Positions 14,980 to 22,902 are shown, numbered from the stretch's first letter. The stretch: 51,069 nt of DNA from Streptomyces sp. sk2.1 (GCF_008120935.1 NZ_RDBO01000073.1:8993-60061), one strand, 5' to 3'. Made by a program: numbers and translations. Notes: generated from the letters alone by a model not told the origin.

Positions 14980-15421
14980 CCGGAGGCTGTCACCACGACC
15001 GGATCCCGCACTGTACTCGCACACGCGTTCGAACGTGTCATGCGGGGTGTTCGTGTCGCGAGGAGATTCCTGACGCGGGATGCCGCCAGGGGCAGGGGAC
15101 TTTTGGGGTGAATCGCCCGTCCGGGCGTGCGAAAGCTGACAAGCAGTGTTCGGGTACGGCACTATGTACCTGCTTTCACTGGGAGCGAGAACGCCAAAAG
15201 GACTCTCACTGCGGTGGTGAAGGTGAAGTGGTTCGTGAGGAACCTGTTGTTCGCTCGACCTGCTCGGCCCCGGTCGCCAAACCGGATCTGAGAGTCGGGC
15301 CTTAGCTCGGTCGCCAAACCGAGCCGTAGGAAGTGGCCGCGCACGGTGCGCCAACACCAGCGGCCGGCGGTAGAGGAAGTGCCCCCGCCAAGGGGCCCAG
15401 GACCTCCCGCCTAGGCAGTTG
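14980..15421. other. Gene-free stretch upstream of the Rep-like gene
   Basis: No convincing gene. On the minus strand TTCTCG and TACATA (15164-15169) are spaced 17 bp and could be the promoter of the Rep-like gene, which would favour the starts downstream of it. Two copies of CGGTCGCCAAACCG lie further upstream. This is the best candidate in the window for a plasmid origin. Confidence 0.4.
15271..15321. repeat. Two direct copies of CGGTCGCCAAACCG, iteron candidates
   Basis: CGGTCGCCAAACCG occurs at 15271-15284 and 15308-15321, 37 bp apart. Each is itself a small dyad (CGGT...ACCG); the second extends to CTCGGT...ACCGAG. They lie upstream of the Rep-like gene and I see no other copies. Likely binding sites for Rep or for a regulator of rep. 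Confidence 0.5.
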
Positions 15422-16081
15422 CTACGTCACCTGATCTCCCTTACTGGGTGAGGTCTGTGCACCCACGAGAATCACGCGCGGGGAGTCAATGTCGGCACGG
15501 CGCTCAAGCTCCTTCTGCCATGCCTCTTCCGTGGCCCGGCGTGCGACCTCCGCAGCGACCGCCGCGTCCACTGCTTCTCGAGCGGCTTGGTCGTGCCGCT
15601 CCTGAGCGGCAGCAGACAGAGCGCGCATCCGTTGGATGGCGTTGCACAGCGCGAGGCTCATCGTGATCGCGGGGTGGTAGTGGTCGAAGAGTCGGCCGAC
15701 TTCCCAAGCGACCGTGCCCCAGTTGCTGCCGCGTACGGCACGCTGAATGTCCCGACGCATCTCTTCGAGGGCGCCCAGGTTGCAGGCGTCCTCGTACCGC
15801 TGGCCTTCCAGCTCGATGAACCAGGCCATGCGAGGGCGGCCTGCTGCGGGGCGGTCAGGGAGAGTCTGACGGAGCCGGCCGATCTCCTGGGTCAGGAGTG
15901 GGCGTACATCCTTGGCCGCTTTGGTGGCCAGTTCCTCGAACTCGATGTCCTCGTCGAGCGTGGACCAGCGGGCTCCGGGGTTGATTCGCGCAAGCCGTTC
16001 GGACGGCGTACAGAATGTGCGCACGGCTTTCTCGGCACTTGCCTGCCACTCCTCGCGAGAGGGCCAGGCTCGGCCGGTCAC
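15422..16081 (-). CDS. Hypothetical helical protein, 219 aa
   Basis: The GTG at 16081 overlaps the stop of the 39-aa gene upstream (GTGA), which fixes the start although no ribosome site is visible. Long helices dominate, with a centre QRYEDACNLGALEEMRRDIQ and an Ala/Glu/Arg-rich segment near 155-195 (EAVDAAVAAEVARRATEEAW), probably a coiled coil. No recognised family. Confidence 0.6.
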   Translation of the reverse strand: MTGRAWPSREEWQASAEKAVRTFCTPSERLARINPGARWSTLDEDIEFEELATKAAKDVRPLLTQEIGRLRQTLPDRPAAGRPRMAWFIELEGQRYEDACNLGALEEMRRDIQRAVRGSNWGTVAWEVGRLFDHYHPAITMSLALCNAIQRMRALSAAAQERHDQAAREAVDAAVAAEVARRATEEAWQKELERRADIDSPRVILVGAQTSPSKGDQVT

Positions 16082-16197
16082 GCGAGTGTGCGGGTAGTGG
16101 CGACAGGGCCCCTGCGCTGCGACGGCGGTGTGATGTTCACGCCGGAGTGCGAGGTCCCACTGTCTGATAGCCCGGATCCCCGGGTAAGCTTCGCCAT
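16078..16197 (-). CDS. Small protein, 39 aa
   Basis: Starts at ATG 16197 after GAAGG and is translationally coupled to the 219-aa gene. The sequence is Ser/Thr/Gly-rich with basic ends (MAKLTRGSGLSDSGTSHSG), probably disordered. The overlap is the main support. Function unknown. Confidence 0.45.
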   Translation of the reverse strand: MAKLTRGSGLSDSGTSHSGVNITPPSQRRGPVATTRTLA

Positions 16198-16514
16198 AGA
16201 ACTGGCACCTTCTTCTAGCGGAGTGTGGTGTCGGTCCGCCCCCGCACCAGATGTTTGCCGCATCTGGGGTACTGCGGGGGCTTTCCTGTTGTCTTGGTGA
16301 CCCCGTCCGACCGTACTCGTTTCTGAGTGGTCGTCTGGCGCCAGGCTGAGCCTACCGGTTCCGCGCTCCACTTGTCCCACCCCTTGCTCAACGTGTCGTT
16401 GATCGGACTAGTCATCAGATAGGCAGCTCATCGCACGGCTGTACGGCCAACGATCTCTGTCCTATAAAAATTCACACCAAGTAACGTGAGCCAGCGCGGA
16501 GGCCTGGCACCCCT
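16198..16514. other. Gene-free stretch with leader hairpin and inverted-repeat copy
   Basis: No gene. A two-tier hairpin lies at 16238-16281: outer GCCCCCGC/GCGGGGGC and inner CCAGATG/CATCTGG. It could act as an attenuator 41 bases before the 39-aa gene, or as a plus-strand terminator, since TTTCCTGTTGTCTT follows. The left copy of the 30-bp inverted repeat is at 16456-16485. Confidence 0.45.
16456..16485 (+). repeat. Left copy of a 30-bp inverted repeat
   Basis: TCTGTCCTATAAAAATTCAC followed by ACCAAGTAAC. It is AT-rich in a GC-rich genome and exactly matched in inverse orientation at 29505-29534. A one-base mismatch is followed by TGA in both copies on the inner side. Confidence 0.85.
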
Positions 16515-16931
16515 TCAAGAAGCCCTGGCCAGCAAAGAGGAAGAGAAGGACTTGGGCTCGGCCCGGATCTCATGAACCTGGCCCTGCGCCTCGGGCCCCT
16601 CCACGGCGGGGCCGTGCGGTGCGGCGGCGCGGCGTCCGGCGCGGCCTTTCGTTGCCGCGGTGCAGCACACATCACACCGGCATTGCAGGCAGTTGTACCG
16701 GTACTCGCCGTGCGGGACGTTCTCCCGCCGCGCCTTCTTCCCCGCTGCTTTCGCGTCCGTGAGGGCGCGGCCGAAGTCGGGGTCGGTGCGGGCGTGGCGT
16801 GGCGGGACGTTGGGGTGGATGCCCGCGGTGGCGGCCGCGTCGGCCAGGGTCATGCCAGCGGTAACGGCGTCGAGGTACTGCTGCCGCTTCGGCGCGTCGA
16901 ACACGGGGCGGTTGGTGGCGGTGTACGTCAC
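16515..16931 (-). CDS. HTH protein with cysteine cluster, 138 aa
   Basis: The GTG at 16931 overlaps the upstream stop (GTGA). Residues 14-62 are an HTH-like pair of helices (QQYLDAVTAGMTLADAAATA, then a recognition region ending PDFGRALTDAK) of the type found in phage small terminase-like proteins. Then HGEYRYNCLQCRCDVC gives C81, C84, C86, C89 and C90, a probable zinc site resembling the HGTxxGYxxGCRCxxC module of actinophages. The basic Ala/Pro tail is likely disordered. A DNA-binding role is inferred. Confidence 0.65.
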   Translation of the reverse strand: MTYTATNRPVFDAPKRQQYLDAVTAGMTLADAAATAGIHPNVPPRHARTDPDFGRALTDAKAAGKKARRENVPHGEYRYNCLQCRCDVCCTAATKGRAGRRAAAPHGPAVEGPEAQGQVHEIRAEPKSFSSSLLARAS

Positions 16932-17347
16932 GGGTGGCCCCCTTCCCGCACGCCGATGATGGTGTTGAGGGGTTCGTGGTCGGCGGGGTGCCGGGGCGGG
17001 TGGATGCTGGCGGACCGGGCGGCCTTGCCGGCCATGGCCGTGTACCCGGCGTCGACGAGGGCGGCCCGGAGCCGGTCCAGGGCCTCCGGGGTCCAGGACG
17101 GCTGGGCGGCCAGGTGCCCGGCCCGGTACCCGACCGGCAGGGCTGCCTCCCAGATCTGCCGCACCACTCTGGGGTCGACGTCCGGGAACAGGTACTGCGG
17201 CAGCTTGGCGGGGGTGCCCGCGGTGTCGAGCATGGCGGCGGCGAGGATCCCGGCGAGGTACTCCCCGGACGACTGGCAGCGGTCGGCGAGGACCTGGTCG
17301 GTGTGGGTGGTGGTCGCCATCGGGGTGGTGCCGGGTGTGGTGGTCAT
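16928..17347 (-). CDS. Hypothetical protein, 139 aa
   Basis: ATG at 17347, overlapping the WhiB-like gene's stop. After a Thr-rich start it is mostly helical (QSSGEYLAGILAAAMLDTAG, PRVVRQIWEAALPVGYRAGH, TPEALDRLRAALVDAGYTAM). No family recognised. It stands in a four-gene overlapping run (18.5 to 16.5 kb). Confidence 0.6.
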   Translation of the reverse strand: MTTTPGTTPMATTTHTDQVLADRCQSSGEYLAGILAAAMLDTAGTPAKLPQYLFPDVDPRVVRQIWEAALPVGYRAGHLAAQPSWTPEALDRLRAALVDAGYTAMAGKAARSASIHPPRHPADHEPLNTIIGVREGGHP

Positions 17348-18222
17348 GCTGCGGGCTCCAGAACGGTGGCGGGGAGAGGCAGGGCAGGGGCGGCTGGCGC
17401 GGGGGTGAAGTGCGGCAGGCGTCGATCGCCGGGGCGGGTGGCCGGGCCGCGGCCGGCAGGTACCTGGACGGAGGGTGTCGGTGTACGGCGTTGGCGGGGC
17501 CGCGGGGTGAGGAGGTCGAGCGGGAAGCCGGGCGCGATGCGCCGCTGCCTGCTGCCGTCGGTGTTCGGGGCGGCTGCGATCGGCCACAGCCCGTCCCACA
17601 CGATTCGGTGCGTGCCGGGGAGCAGCCCGTGGCGGACGGCCGCGACCAGGAGGTCATCGCGGGACGCGGTCTCCTTGTTCAGCCCCAGAAGGGAACACAG
17701 GGCGGAGCGGTGCCAGTTCGTGCGGCGGACGTCCATGCCCGCCCGGTGCGCGACCCGGGTCTCGTACAGCTCCACGGCCAGGGCCCGCAGCACCGCGAGC
17801 TTCTGCGGGGATTGGGCCTCGGCCAGGGCCTGCTCCGACACCACGGCCGTACCCGCGCGGCGGGCGATCAGGGCACGGTGACGCTCCAGGGCGATTTGGC
17901 CGCCCCACACCCCTTCCGGCTCCGCCAGGCGCACCACGTCCGGGGCCCCGCCCGAACCCGCCTCCACGACCTCGGTGCTCGCGTAGGTGCGGCACAGGGC
18001 CTGCACGGGGCAGTACCCGCAGACCCTGACCGCGGCTTTCTCCCGGGCGATCCGGTCGCGCTGCGGTTCCGCACCGTCCCCCGTGTACGGGGCCCATGCG
18101 TCCACGGACACATCCGGATCCCCCGCAGCCATCCTCGGGTTGTCGGGGTCGGGGGCGCAGCCCCGGTACCGGTAGTGCGGGTGGTCGGTGAGCTCCTGCC
18201 GGGCTGCGATCGGGTCCGTCAT
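17344..18222 (-). CDS. Second WhiB-like regulator, 292 aa
   Basis: C22, C68, C71 and C77 (GCAPDPDNP, then VCGYCPVQALC) give the [4Fe-4S] ligands of the Wbl family, and EGVWGGQIALERH (103-115) is the beta-turn G-V-W-G-G motif. Residues 116-292 are a long extension with a helical segment (LAVLRALAVELYETRVAHRA) and a Pro-rich tail, so it is much longer than host Wbl proteins of 80-130 aa. It probably binds host sigma region 4 and alters transcription. ATG at 18222 overlaps the upstream stop. Confidence 0.88.
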   Translation of the reverse strand: MTDPIAARQELTDHPHYRYRGCAPDPDNPRMAAGDPDVSVDAWAPYTGDGAEPQRDRIAREKAAVRVCGYCPVQALCRTYASTEVVEAGSGGAPDVVRLAEPEGVWGGQIALERHRALIARRAGTAVVSEQALAEAQSPQKLAVLRALAVELYETRVAHRAGMDVRRTNWHRSALCSLLGLNKETASRDDLLVAAVRHGLLPGTHRIVWDGLWPIAAAPNTDGSRQRRIAPGFPLDLLTPRPRQRRTPTPSVQVPAGRGPATRPGDRRLPHFTPAPAAPALPLPATVLEPAA

Positions 18223-18497
18223 GGGGTGTCCTCCTCCTGCGGGTTGTGGCGGGTAGTGCGGGCCAGTTCGTCGTCGACGATGCGGTCGGCGGCTTCCAGG
18301 ACGCGCTGCTCTGCGATCGCGGCGTCGATACGACGGCGGAAGACGGCCATGTCCCGGTGCCGGGCAGCATCGGTGAGACGGACCATGGCCCGCTCCAGCC
18401 GGAGCACGCGCTGCAGGGCGCACATACGCCACCACGCCATGCCCCCGGCCAGGGCCAGGGCGGCGAACCCGCCCACGGCTATCGAGTACACGGCCAT
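18219..18497 (-). CDS. Single-span membrane protein, 92 aa
   Basis: ATG at 18497 after AAGGAGG. Residues 3-24 (VYSIAVGGFAALALAGGMAW) are a membrane helix; the rest is a charged helix (RLERAMVRLTDAARHRDMAV) likely to be a coiled coil on the cytoplasmic side. It overlaps the WhiB-like gene. No recognised family. Confidence 0.65.
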   Translation of the reverse strand: MAVYSIAVGGFAALALAGGMAWWRMCALQRVLRLERAMVRLTDAARHRDMAVFRRRIDAAIAEQRVLEAADRIVDDELARTTRHNPQEEDTP

Positions 18498-18565
18498 CGC
18501 CTCCTTCAGGGCCCAGGTACTACGGGGAAGACAGCGGCCGGCCCCGACTGGGGCCGGCCGACGGA

Positions 18566-20167
18566 TCAGGCGGCAGCACTCATCTGTTGTTCTGGCTGTG
18601 CATACCGCTCCATCTCCTCGCCGTTGATTGCCTCGACGAGAGCGCAGAGGATGACCTCGGCGGCGTTCGGGGTGACGGCATTGCCGTACTGGCGGACCTT
18701 GTCGCGCTTGGATCCGAGAACGATGTAGTCGTCGGCGAAGGACATGGCCCGGCCGATCTCGTGCGGCTCCAGCATCCGAAACCGGACGTCGTTGATGTCG
18801 ACGTCGCCCCGCACGAGGGCGTACCGGTCGCGGGTGGACAGGGCGCCGATCGGCTCGGCGACGGTTCGCGCGGTGCCGTTGCTGTAGTAGGGGATCAGCA
18901 GGTCCTGCCAGTCCACCGACTCCGGGGTGACGAGTCCGTGGTGGTTCCCGGACGCGGTCACCGTGGCTAGGGCCTCGGTCACCGACCGGGCGACGGAGCC
19001 GCCGCCGCGCAACTCGGCGATGAACGGCAGCCACGCCAACCCGGTCTCGTTCCGGGTCGTCATCGTGCGCAGCGGGTCGTGCGCGGAGCGGGCTTCCTTG
19101 CCCTCCCGGCCCTCCACCGGGACGAGGAGTGGCGGGACCATCAGCCCGTCATTCTCCCGCGTCGTGCGGGTAGCCATGGGCTCACCGACGCTGACGGCCG
19201 AGTCCCGCCAGGTTCCTCCGGCCGGGACCATCATCGGAACGGGCCGGGAGAACTTCTTCAGCCCGGCCTGGATGCGGGCGATCGTCTTGTCCGCGAGCGG
19301 CTTTGTCCGGTCCCCGATCCGCTGCCCGGGGATGGACCAGTCGATCGCCGCGGCGGCCGGCAGCGCCTCGGGTTCGACGACCTGGTTCCGGCAACTGGTG
19401 CGGGGGCAGCGGTAGACGTACTGGGTGCGGTAGCGGCCCATGTCGCGGCCCGGCGTCTTGAACACCTGCATGGCCTGGACGTACTCGTCGCAGCCGGAGC
19501 ACCAGGCGCGCGGCCGGAGCCACTTGTCCCAGTCCGGGGTACGGCCGAGCGATTCGTGCCAGTACCCGACGTACAGCCGGTCCCGGGACTGCGGGGCTGC
19601 GTGCACGGACCGCGGGTTGGCGTGCATGGAGTTCAGGGCGATGATCCGGGTGCGGTAGCCCATCTTGTGCAGCTCGCCGATCCACCGGTCCCATTGGTCC
19701 CAGGCCCTGACGTCGGTGACGTTCTCGACGACCCCCGCCTTCACCAGGCCGCCGCGCTCGATGACGCCCCGCAGGTACAGCGGCACCTCTTCCATGAGTG
19801 CCCGGGATTCCTCCTCCAGGTCGGCCGGCTCTTCCTCGGCCTGGTCCGCGAGGAGGTCGAGGAGGCTGCCCTGCATGGCCATGTCGAAGTTGCGGCGCTT
19901 CCCCTTGGCCACGGACCAGTTCGTGCATTCCGGGGAGGCCCAGAAGATGTCGGTGACGGGCCAGTTCCAGACCGGCGCCTTGCGAATGTCGCCGCGGTAG
20001 TGGCTGGCCTCGGGGAAGTTCGCCTCGTGGGAGTCGATTGCCTTCGCCCAGTGGTTCGCGGCCCTGGTCACCCGGACACCGGGCACAGCATGGGCGCCCT
20101 GGGAGGAGCCGCCCGCGCCACAGAACCAGTCCATGACCGTCAGCGCGGTGTCGTCGTTGCGGTACAT
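18566..20167 (-). CDS. DNA (cytosine-5) methyltransferase
   Basis: A 533-aa C5-methyltransferase. Motif I is MDWFCGAGGSSQG (12-24) for S-adenosylmethionine; motif IV is ASPECTNWS with catalytic C81; motif VI is VVENV (147); motif VIII is PQSRDR (192-197); NAVTPNAAEV near the C-terminus is motif X. Between them lies a large target-recognition region with two Cys pairs (C223/C226, C254/C259) that may bind zinc. No restriction nuclease is adjacent, so it probably protects the element from host restriction. Its ATG overlaps the stop of the Rad52/ERF-like gene by one base. Confidence 0.92.
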   Translation of the reverse strand: MYRNDDTALTVMDWFCGAGGSSQGAHAVPGVRVTRAANHWAKAIDSHEANFPEASHYRGDIRKAPVWNWPVTDIFWASPECTNWSVAKGKRRNFDMAMQGSLLDLLADQAEEEPADLEEESRALMEEVPLYLRGVIERGGLVKAGVVENVTDVRAWDQWDRWIGELHKMGYRTRIIALNSMHANPRSVHAAPQSRDRLYVGYWHESLGRTPDWDKWLRPRAWCSGCDEYVQAMQVFKTPGRDMGRYRTQYVYRCPRTSCRNQVVEPEALPAAAAIDWSIPGQRIGDRTKPLADKTIARIQAGLKKFSRPVPMMVPAGGTWRDSAVSVGEPMATRTTRENDGLMVPPLLVPVEGREGKEARSAHDPLRTMTTRNETGLAWLPFIAELRGGGSVARSVTEALATVTASGNHHGLVTPESVDWQDLLIPYYSNGTARTVAEPIGALSTRDRYALVRGDVDINDVRFRMLEPHEIGRAMSFADDYIVLGSKRDKVRQYGNAVTPNAAEVILCALVEAINGEEMERYAQPEQQMSAAA

Positions 20168-21393
20168 CAGGCGGCGCTCCTCTCAGATTGGTGGGCGCTC
20201 TGCTCGACCTGGCGGGCCTGCTCCTTGAGCTCGGCGATGCGGGCAGTGACCATGTCGCCGAACGGCACCCACCCGCCGACCGGGCCCTCGACTTCGCGCA
20301 GCAGTTGGTTGCGGCGGCCGGCCTCGGCCATGTCCTTCGTGAGCTCGCTGAAGTCGTTCCAGTGGCGCTGCACTTGGAGCATCAGCTGGTCGATCGGGTC
20401 CGGGCCAGACGGGGTGCTCTGTTGTTCCGGATTCGCGGGCGGCTGCTTGCTGCTCTCGCCATTCAGCTCCGCGATGCGGTTGACGAGCAGGTCCTCGATA
20501 CGGGTCGGGGCTTCCGGGGTGCCGAACGGGATGGTGACGTCCGCGAGACCCTTGGCGCGGGCCTCTTCGAGGTTCTTCTCCGCTGCGGCCGCGTCGTTCC
20601 ACCCGGCGCGCATGGCCTTGATGAACCGCTGAGTCTTCTCCGCTTCGACGAGCTCACGGATCCGGTCGTCGATGATCTGACCGAACAGGCGCATCGACCC
20701 TGACCGGTCGCGTACCTGGGACTCGTGGAAGGACTCCTCCCCGACCTGAACCTTTACCGCGCGCAAGCCCTCCAGGTGGCCCCACCGCTTCTGCATCAGG
20801 CCGTACAGGTCCTCCAGCCGGTCTTCCCGGCACGGCTCGGTCGACATGGTCTTCTTCTGCGCGTTTGCCTCGTCCATGTCCGTCTTCGACCACAGCGCGA
20901 GGGCGGCACCGAAGCGCATCCCGGCGTTCCGCAAGGCATCGCCGATGGCTTCCTTCACGGCGTTCGGACCGGTCTTGCCCTGGGAGTCGCCGTACCCGAG
21001 CCGGGTGTGCCCAGCCACGGTCAGGCGAATCCACAGGCCACCGTTGTGGTCGAACCTCGGTAGACCGTCGGCGTCGAACGCCATCGGCTCCCACGTCCAC
21101 AGCGGATCGGCCTCCAGGAGGCGTCCGGTCAGCTCGGCGTGACCGACGTAGTCGAGGTGCAGGTGCGCGTCGGTCATCTTCGCGTCGCAGACGTTGCACT
21201 TCTGACGGACGTGCTTGTCGCACACCTTGAACTGGGCCTTGGAACAGGCCCCGCACCAGATCTTCGGGAGCTTCGAGATTTGGTTGGGCTGGAACGGCTC
21301 GCGCAACTGAGCGAGAGCGTCGGCCTGATTTTGGGTGTGCGAGGTGGGGCCCTCCGCCGTGCTGCTGGCGGGGGCCTCGATGGCCGTGGCCAT
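20167..21393 (-). CDS. Rad52/ERF-like single-strand annealing protein
   Basis: 408 aa, ATG at 21393 after AGGAG. Residues 47-69 carry WCGAC ... VCDKHVRQKCNVC (C47, C50, C58, C66, C69), a zinc site. The core at 82-185 (GRLLEADPLWTWEPMA, LWIRLTVAGHTRLGYGD, GKTGPNAVKEAIGDALRNAG, MRFGAALALW) has the pattern of Rad52/ERF annealing proteins. The C-terminal half is charged and helical. It would anneal single strands in phage recombination, with SSB and the RusA-like resolvase encoded elsewhere on the element. Confidence 0.75.
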   Translation of the reverse strand: MATAIEAPASSTAEGPTSHTQNQADALAQLREPFQPNQISKLPKIWCGACSKAQFKVCDKHVRQKCNVCDAKMTDAHLHLDYVGHAELTGRLLEADPLWTWEPMAFDADGLPRFDHNGGLWIRLTVAGHTRLGYGDSQGKTGPNAVKEAIGDALRNAGMRFGAALALWSKTDMDEANAQKKTMSTEPCREDRLEDLYGLMQKRWGHLEGLRAVKVQVGEESFHESQVRDRSGSMRLFGQIIDDRIRELVEAEKTQRFIKAMRAGWNDAAAAEKNLEEARAKGLADVTIPFGTPEAPTRIEDLLVNRIAELNGESSKQPPANPEQQSTPSGPDPIDQLMLQVQRHWNDFSELTKDMAEAGRRNQLLREVEGPVGGWVPFGDMVTARIAELKEQARQVEQSAHQSERSAA

Positions 21394-21475
21394 GAGGTCT
21401 CCTGTGAGGTTGTCGTGATGTGCTGCCGGTGCGTGGCCTAGTTGTCGGCTCCCAGGCCACGCACCGGGGCGGCGG

Positions 21476-22030
21476 CTACTTCTTCGCCGCCTTCGGGGCG
21501 TAAGGGCCGACCTTGTACTTGCTCATCAGGTACGCGGAGGCGACCAGGGCCGGCGAGTGGTCACCCCGCTCAGCGACCTGTTCGCGCAGGGAGTCCATCG
21601 CCCGGACGTTCAAATTGGGCATCTCGGTCCCGGACCCGTACGGGCTGCGCCCCGGGGCCACGGGGACGAACTTGCCGTCCAGGTACTTCTGCAGGCCCTC
21701 GTTGACCTCCTTGGCGAGCTTGTCTCCCGCCGCCTCGGCCCGGGTCTTGATCTGCTCGCGCCACTCGGCGGGCATGCGCATCGCCATGTTGCGGTCGAGG
21801 GAGTTGCTCGTGGCGGGGTCGGAGCGGCGCAGCCGGCCCCAGCCGTTCGGGGCGAGGACGGTGTCGATGGCGTCGGCAAGGTCAGGTTCGTTGACCTTGC
21901 GGAGCTTGGTGGCTGCGGCGGTGAGGCGGGAGCGGAGGTCGGTGTCCTTGGCGGGCACGGGGCGGTGTCCTCTCGGCGGGCGCCGGTCGGACCGGGTGCG
22001 GTTCGGCGGGCGCTGGGGGGTGTATGCCAC
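21476..22030 (-). CDS. Ribbon-helix-helix DNA-binding protein, candidate master repressor
   Basis: The GTG at 22030 follows GGAGGA. 184 aa: basic tail (1-25), helical part (30-60), then an RHH-like unit at 80-118 (RNMAMRMPAEWREQIKTRAE and GDKLAKEVNEGLQKYL) in which MAMRM would be the DNA-contacting strand, and a second RHH-like stretch at 137-172 (MPNLNVRAMDSLREQVAERG). Two copies of the ATTGCG palindrome lie in its own promoter region, and further copies precede the early operon and the 59-aa gene. It is therefore the best candidate to bind that operator; direct evidence is lacking. Confidence 0.75.
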   Translation of the reverse strand: MAYTPQRPPNRTRSDRRPPRGHRPVPAKDTDLRSRLTAAATKLRKVNEPDLADAIDTVLAPNGWGRLRRSDPATSNSLDRNMAMRMPAEWREQIKTRAEAAGDKLAKEVNEGLQKYLDGKFVPVAPGRSPYGSGTEMPNLNVRAMDSLREQVAERGDHSPALVASAYLMSKYKVGPYAPKAAKK

Positions 22031-22050
22031 GCCAGTTTCCTCCTTCTCGT

Positions 22051-22117
22051 ATCGCGTACGCAATGACGCTTGGCGGGTGGTGGGTCCACCGTACTGCAAA
22101 GCTATTGCGTGCGCAAT
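22051..22117. promoter_or_regulatory. Divergent control region with two operators (sites 3 and 4)
   Basis: ATTGCGTGCGCAAT (22104-22117) and the variant ATCGCGTACGCAAT (22051-22064) are 53 bp apart, about five helical turns, on one face of the DNA. On the minus strand TTGCGC (22111-22116) and TACGGT (22088-22093) are spaced 17 bp, giving the RHH gene's promoter with the second operator just downstream of the start of transcription. On the plus strand TTGCGT and AATGGT may serve the WYL-like gene. Confidence 0.7.
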
Positions 22118-22166
22118 GGAAATGTGGAATGGTGGCCGCACACCAACCACACAGCGGGGGCACCGA

Positions 22167-22583
22167 ATGCGACACACGAACCAGCAGACCACCACCAAGA
22201 CCCTCGCCGACCTCTACCGCTCCCTGGACCGGCGCACCGCCGTCACGATCACCTATCTCAAGCCCGGAGAAGCCGAACCCGCCGTGCGGACCATCGAGGT
22301 GCACGAGATCCGCACCACCCGCGCCGGCGGCATCGTCATCGTCGCCATGTGCCGCCTCCGCAGCGAGGAGCGTCAGTTCCACCTGTCCGGCGTGCTCGCC
22401 TACACCACCCACCGAATCGCCTACGTCATCGACCGGCCCGAGCCCACCAAGTACATCCGCCCCACCCCCGCGCCGACCACGGACGCGCAGGCGCTGTTCT
22501 TCTACGAGCTCGCCCGCGACCAGGACGACGCCGACTACACCCCCCGCACCCTCATCCAGACCGACGCCGCGCTTGCTGCCTAG
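22167..22583 (+). CDS. WYL-like domain protein, 138 aa
   Basis: ATG at 22167 after GGGGG, divergent from the RHH gene. Residues 12-90 have the layout of a WYL domain: ADLYRSLDRRTAVTITY, RTIEVHEIRTTRAGGIVIVA, MCRLRSEERQFHLSGVLAYT. WYL domains bind ligands or nucleic acid and often belong to regulators of phage defence or CRISPR loci; here the domain has no HTH. It may sense a signal for the neighbouring RHH repressor. The tail (95-138) is Pro/Thr-rich then acidic. Confidence 0.65.
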   Translation: MRHTNQQTTTKTLADLYRSLDRRTAVTITYLKPGEAEPAVRTIEVHEIRTTRAGGIVIVAMCRLRSEERQFHLSGVLAYTTHRIAYVIDRPEPTKYIRPTPAPTTDAQALFFYELARDQDDADYTPRTLIQTDAALAA

Positions 22584-22592
22584 GAGACTTCC

Positions 22593-22889
22593 GTGAACGC
22601 GACAGAGCCCATGTCCCGCGACCGCCTCGCCGACATCGAGGCCGCCATCAACAGCCCGACCGGGCCGGCGGCTCAGGACGTACGAGATCTCCTTGCCGAG
22701 ACCAAGCGCGCCCGCAACAATGCGGACGACCAGTACATGGAGGCCGACTACTGGCGCGAAAGCTACCGGCTCGCCAAGGGACTCACCGACGACGAGATCA
22801 ACGCCATGATCGCTGCACGTGACGCGTCCAAGGCGCATCCCCGCCCGTGCTGGTTCCCCCACGAGGCATGCATCTGCGACACGGACTGA
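22593..22889 (+). CDS. Helical small protein, 98 aa
   Basis: GTG at 22593 with AGGAG just after the stop of the WYL-like gene, so the two form an operon. Two helices (RLADIEAAINSPTGPAAQDV and RDLLAETKRARNNADDQYME) look like a coiled coil, and the C-terminus HPRPCWFPHEACICDTD has three Cys and two His. No recognised family. A terminator follows at 22903. Confidence 0.6.
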   Translation: MNATEPMSRDRLADIEAAINSPTGPAAQDVRDLLAETKRARNNADDQYMEADYWRESYRLAKGLTDDEINAMIAARDASKAHPRPCWFPHEACICDTD

Positions 22890-22902
22890 CCCCACCCATG
22901 AC

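Noticed and set aside
277..22117. The ATTGCG palindromes as integrase or resolution sites
   Set aside because: They overlap -35 boxes with constant spacing at three promoters and are adjacent to an RHH gene, which fits an operator better.
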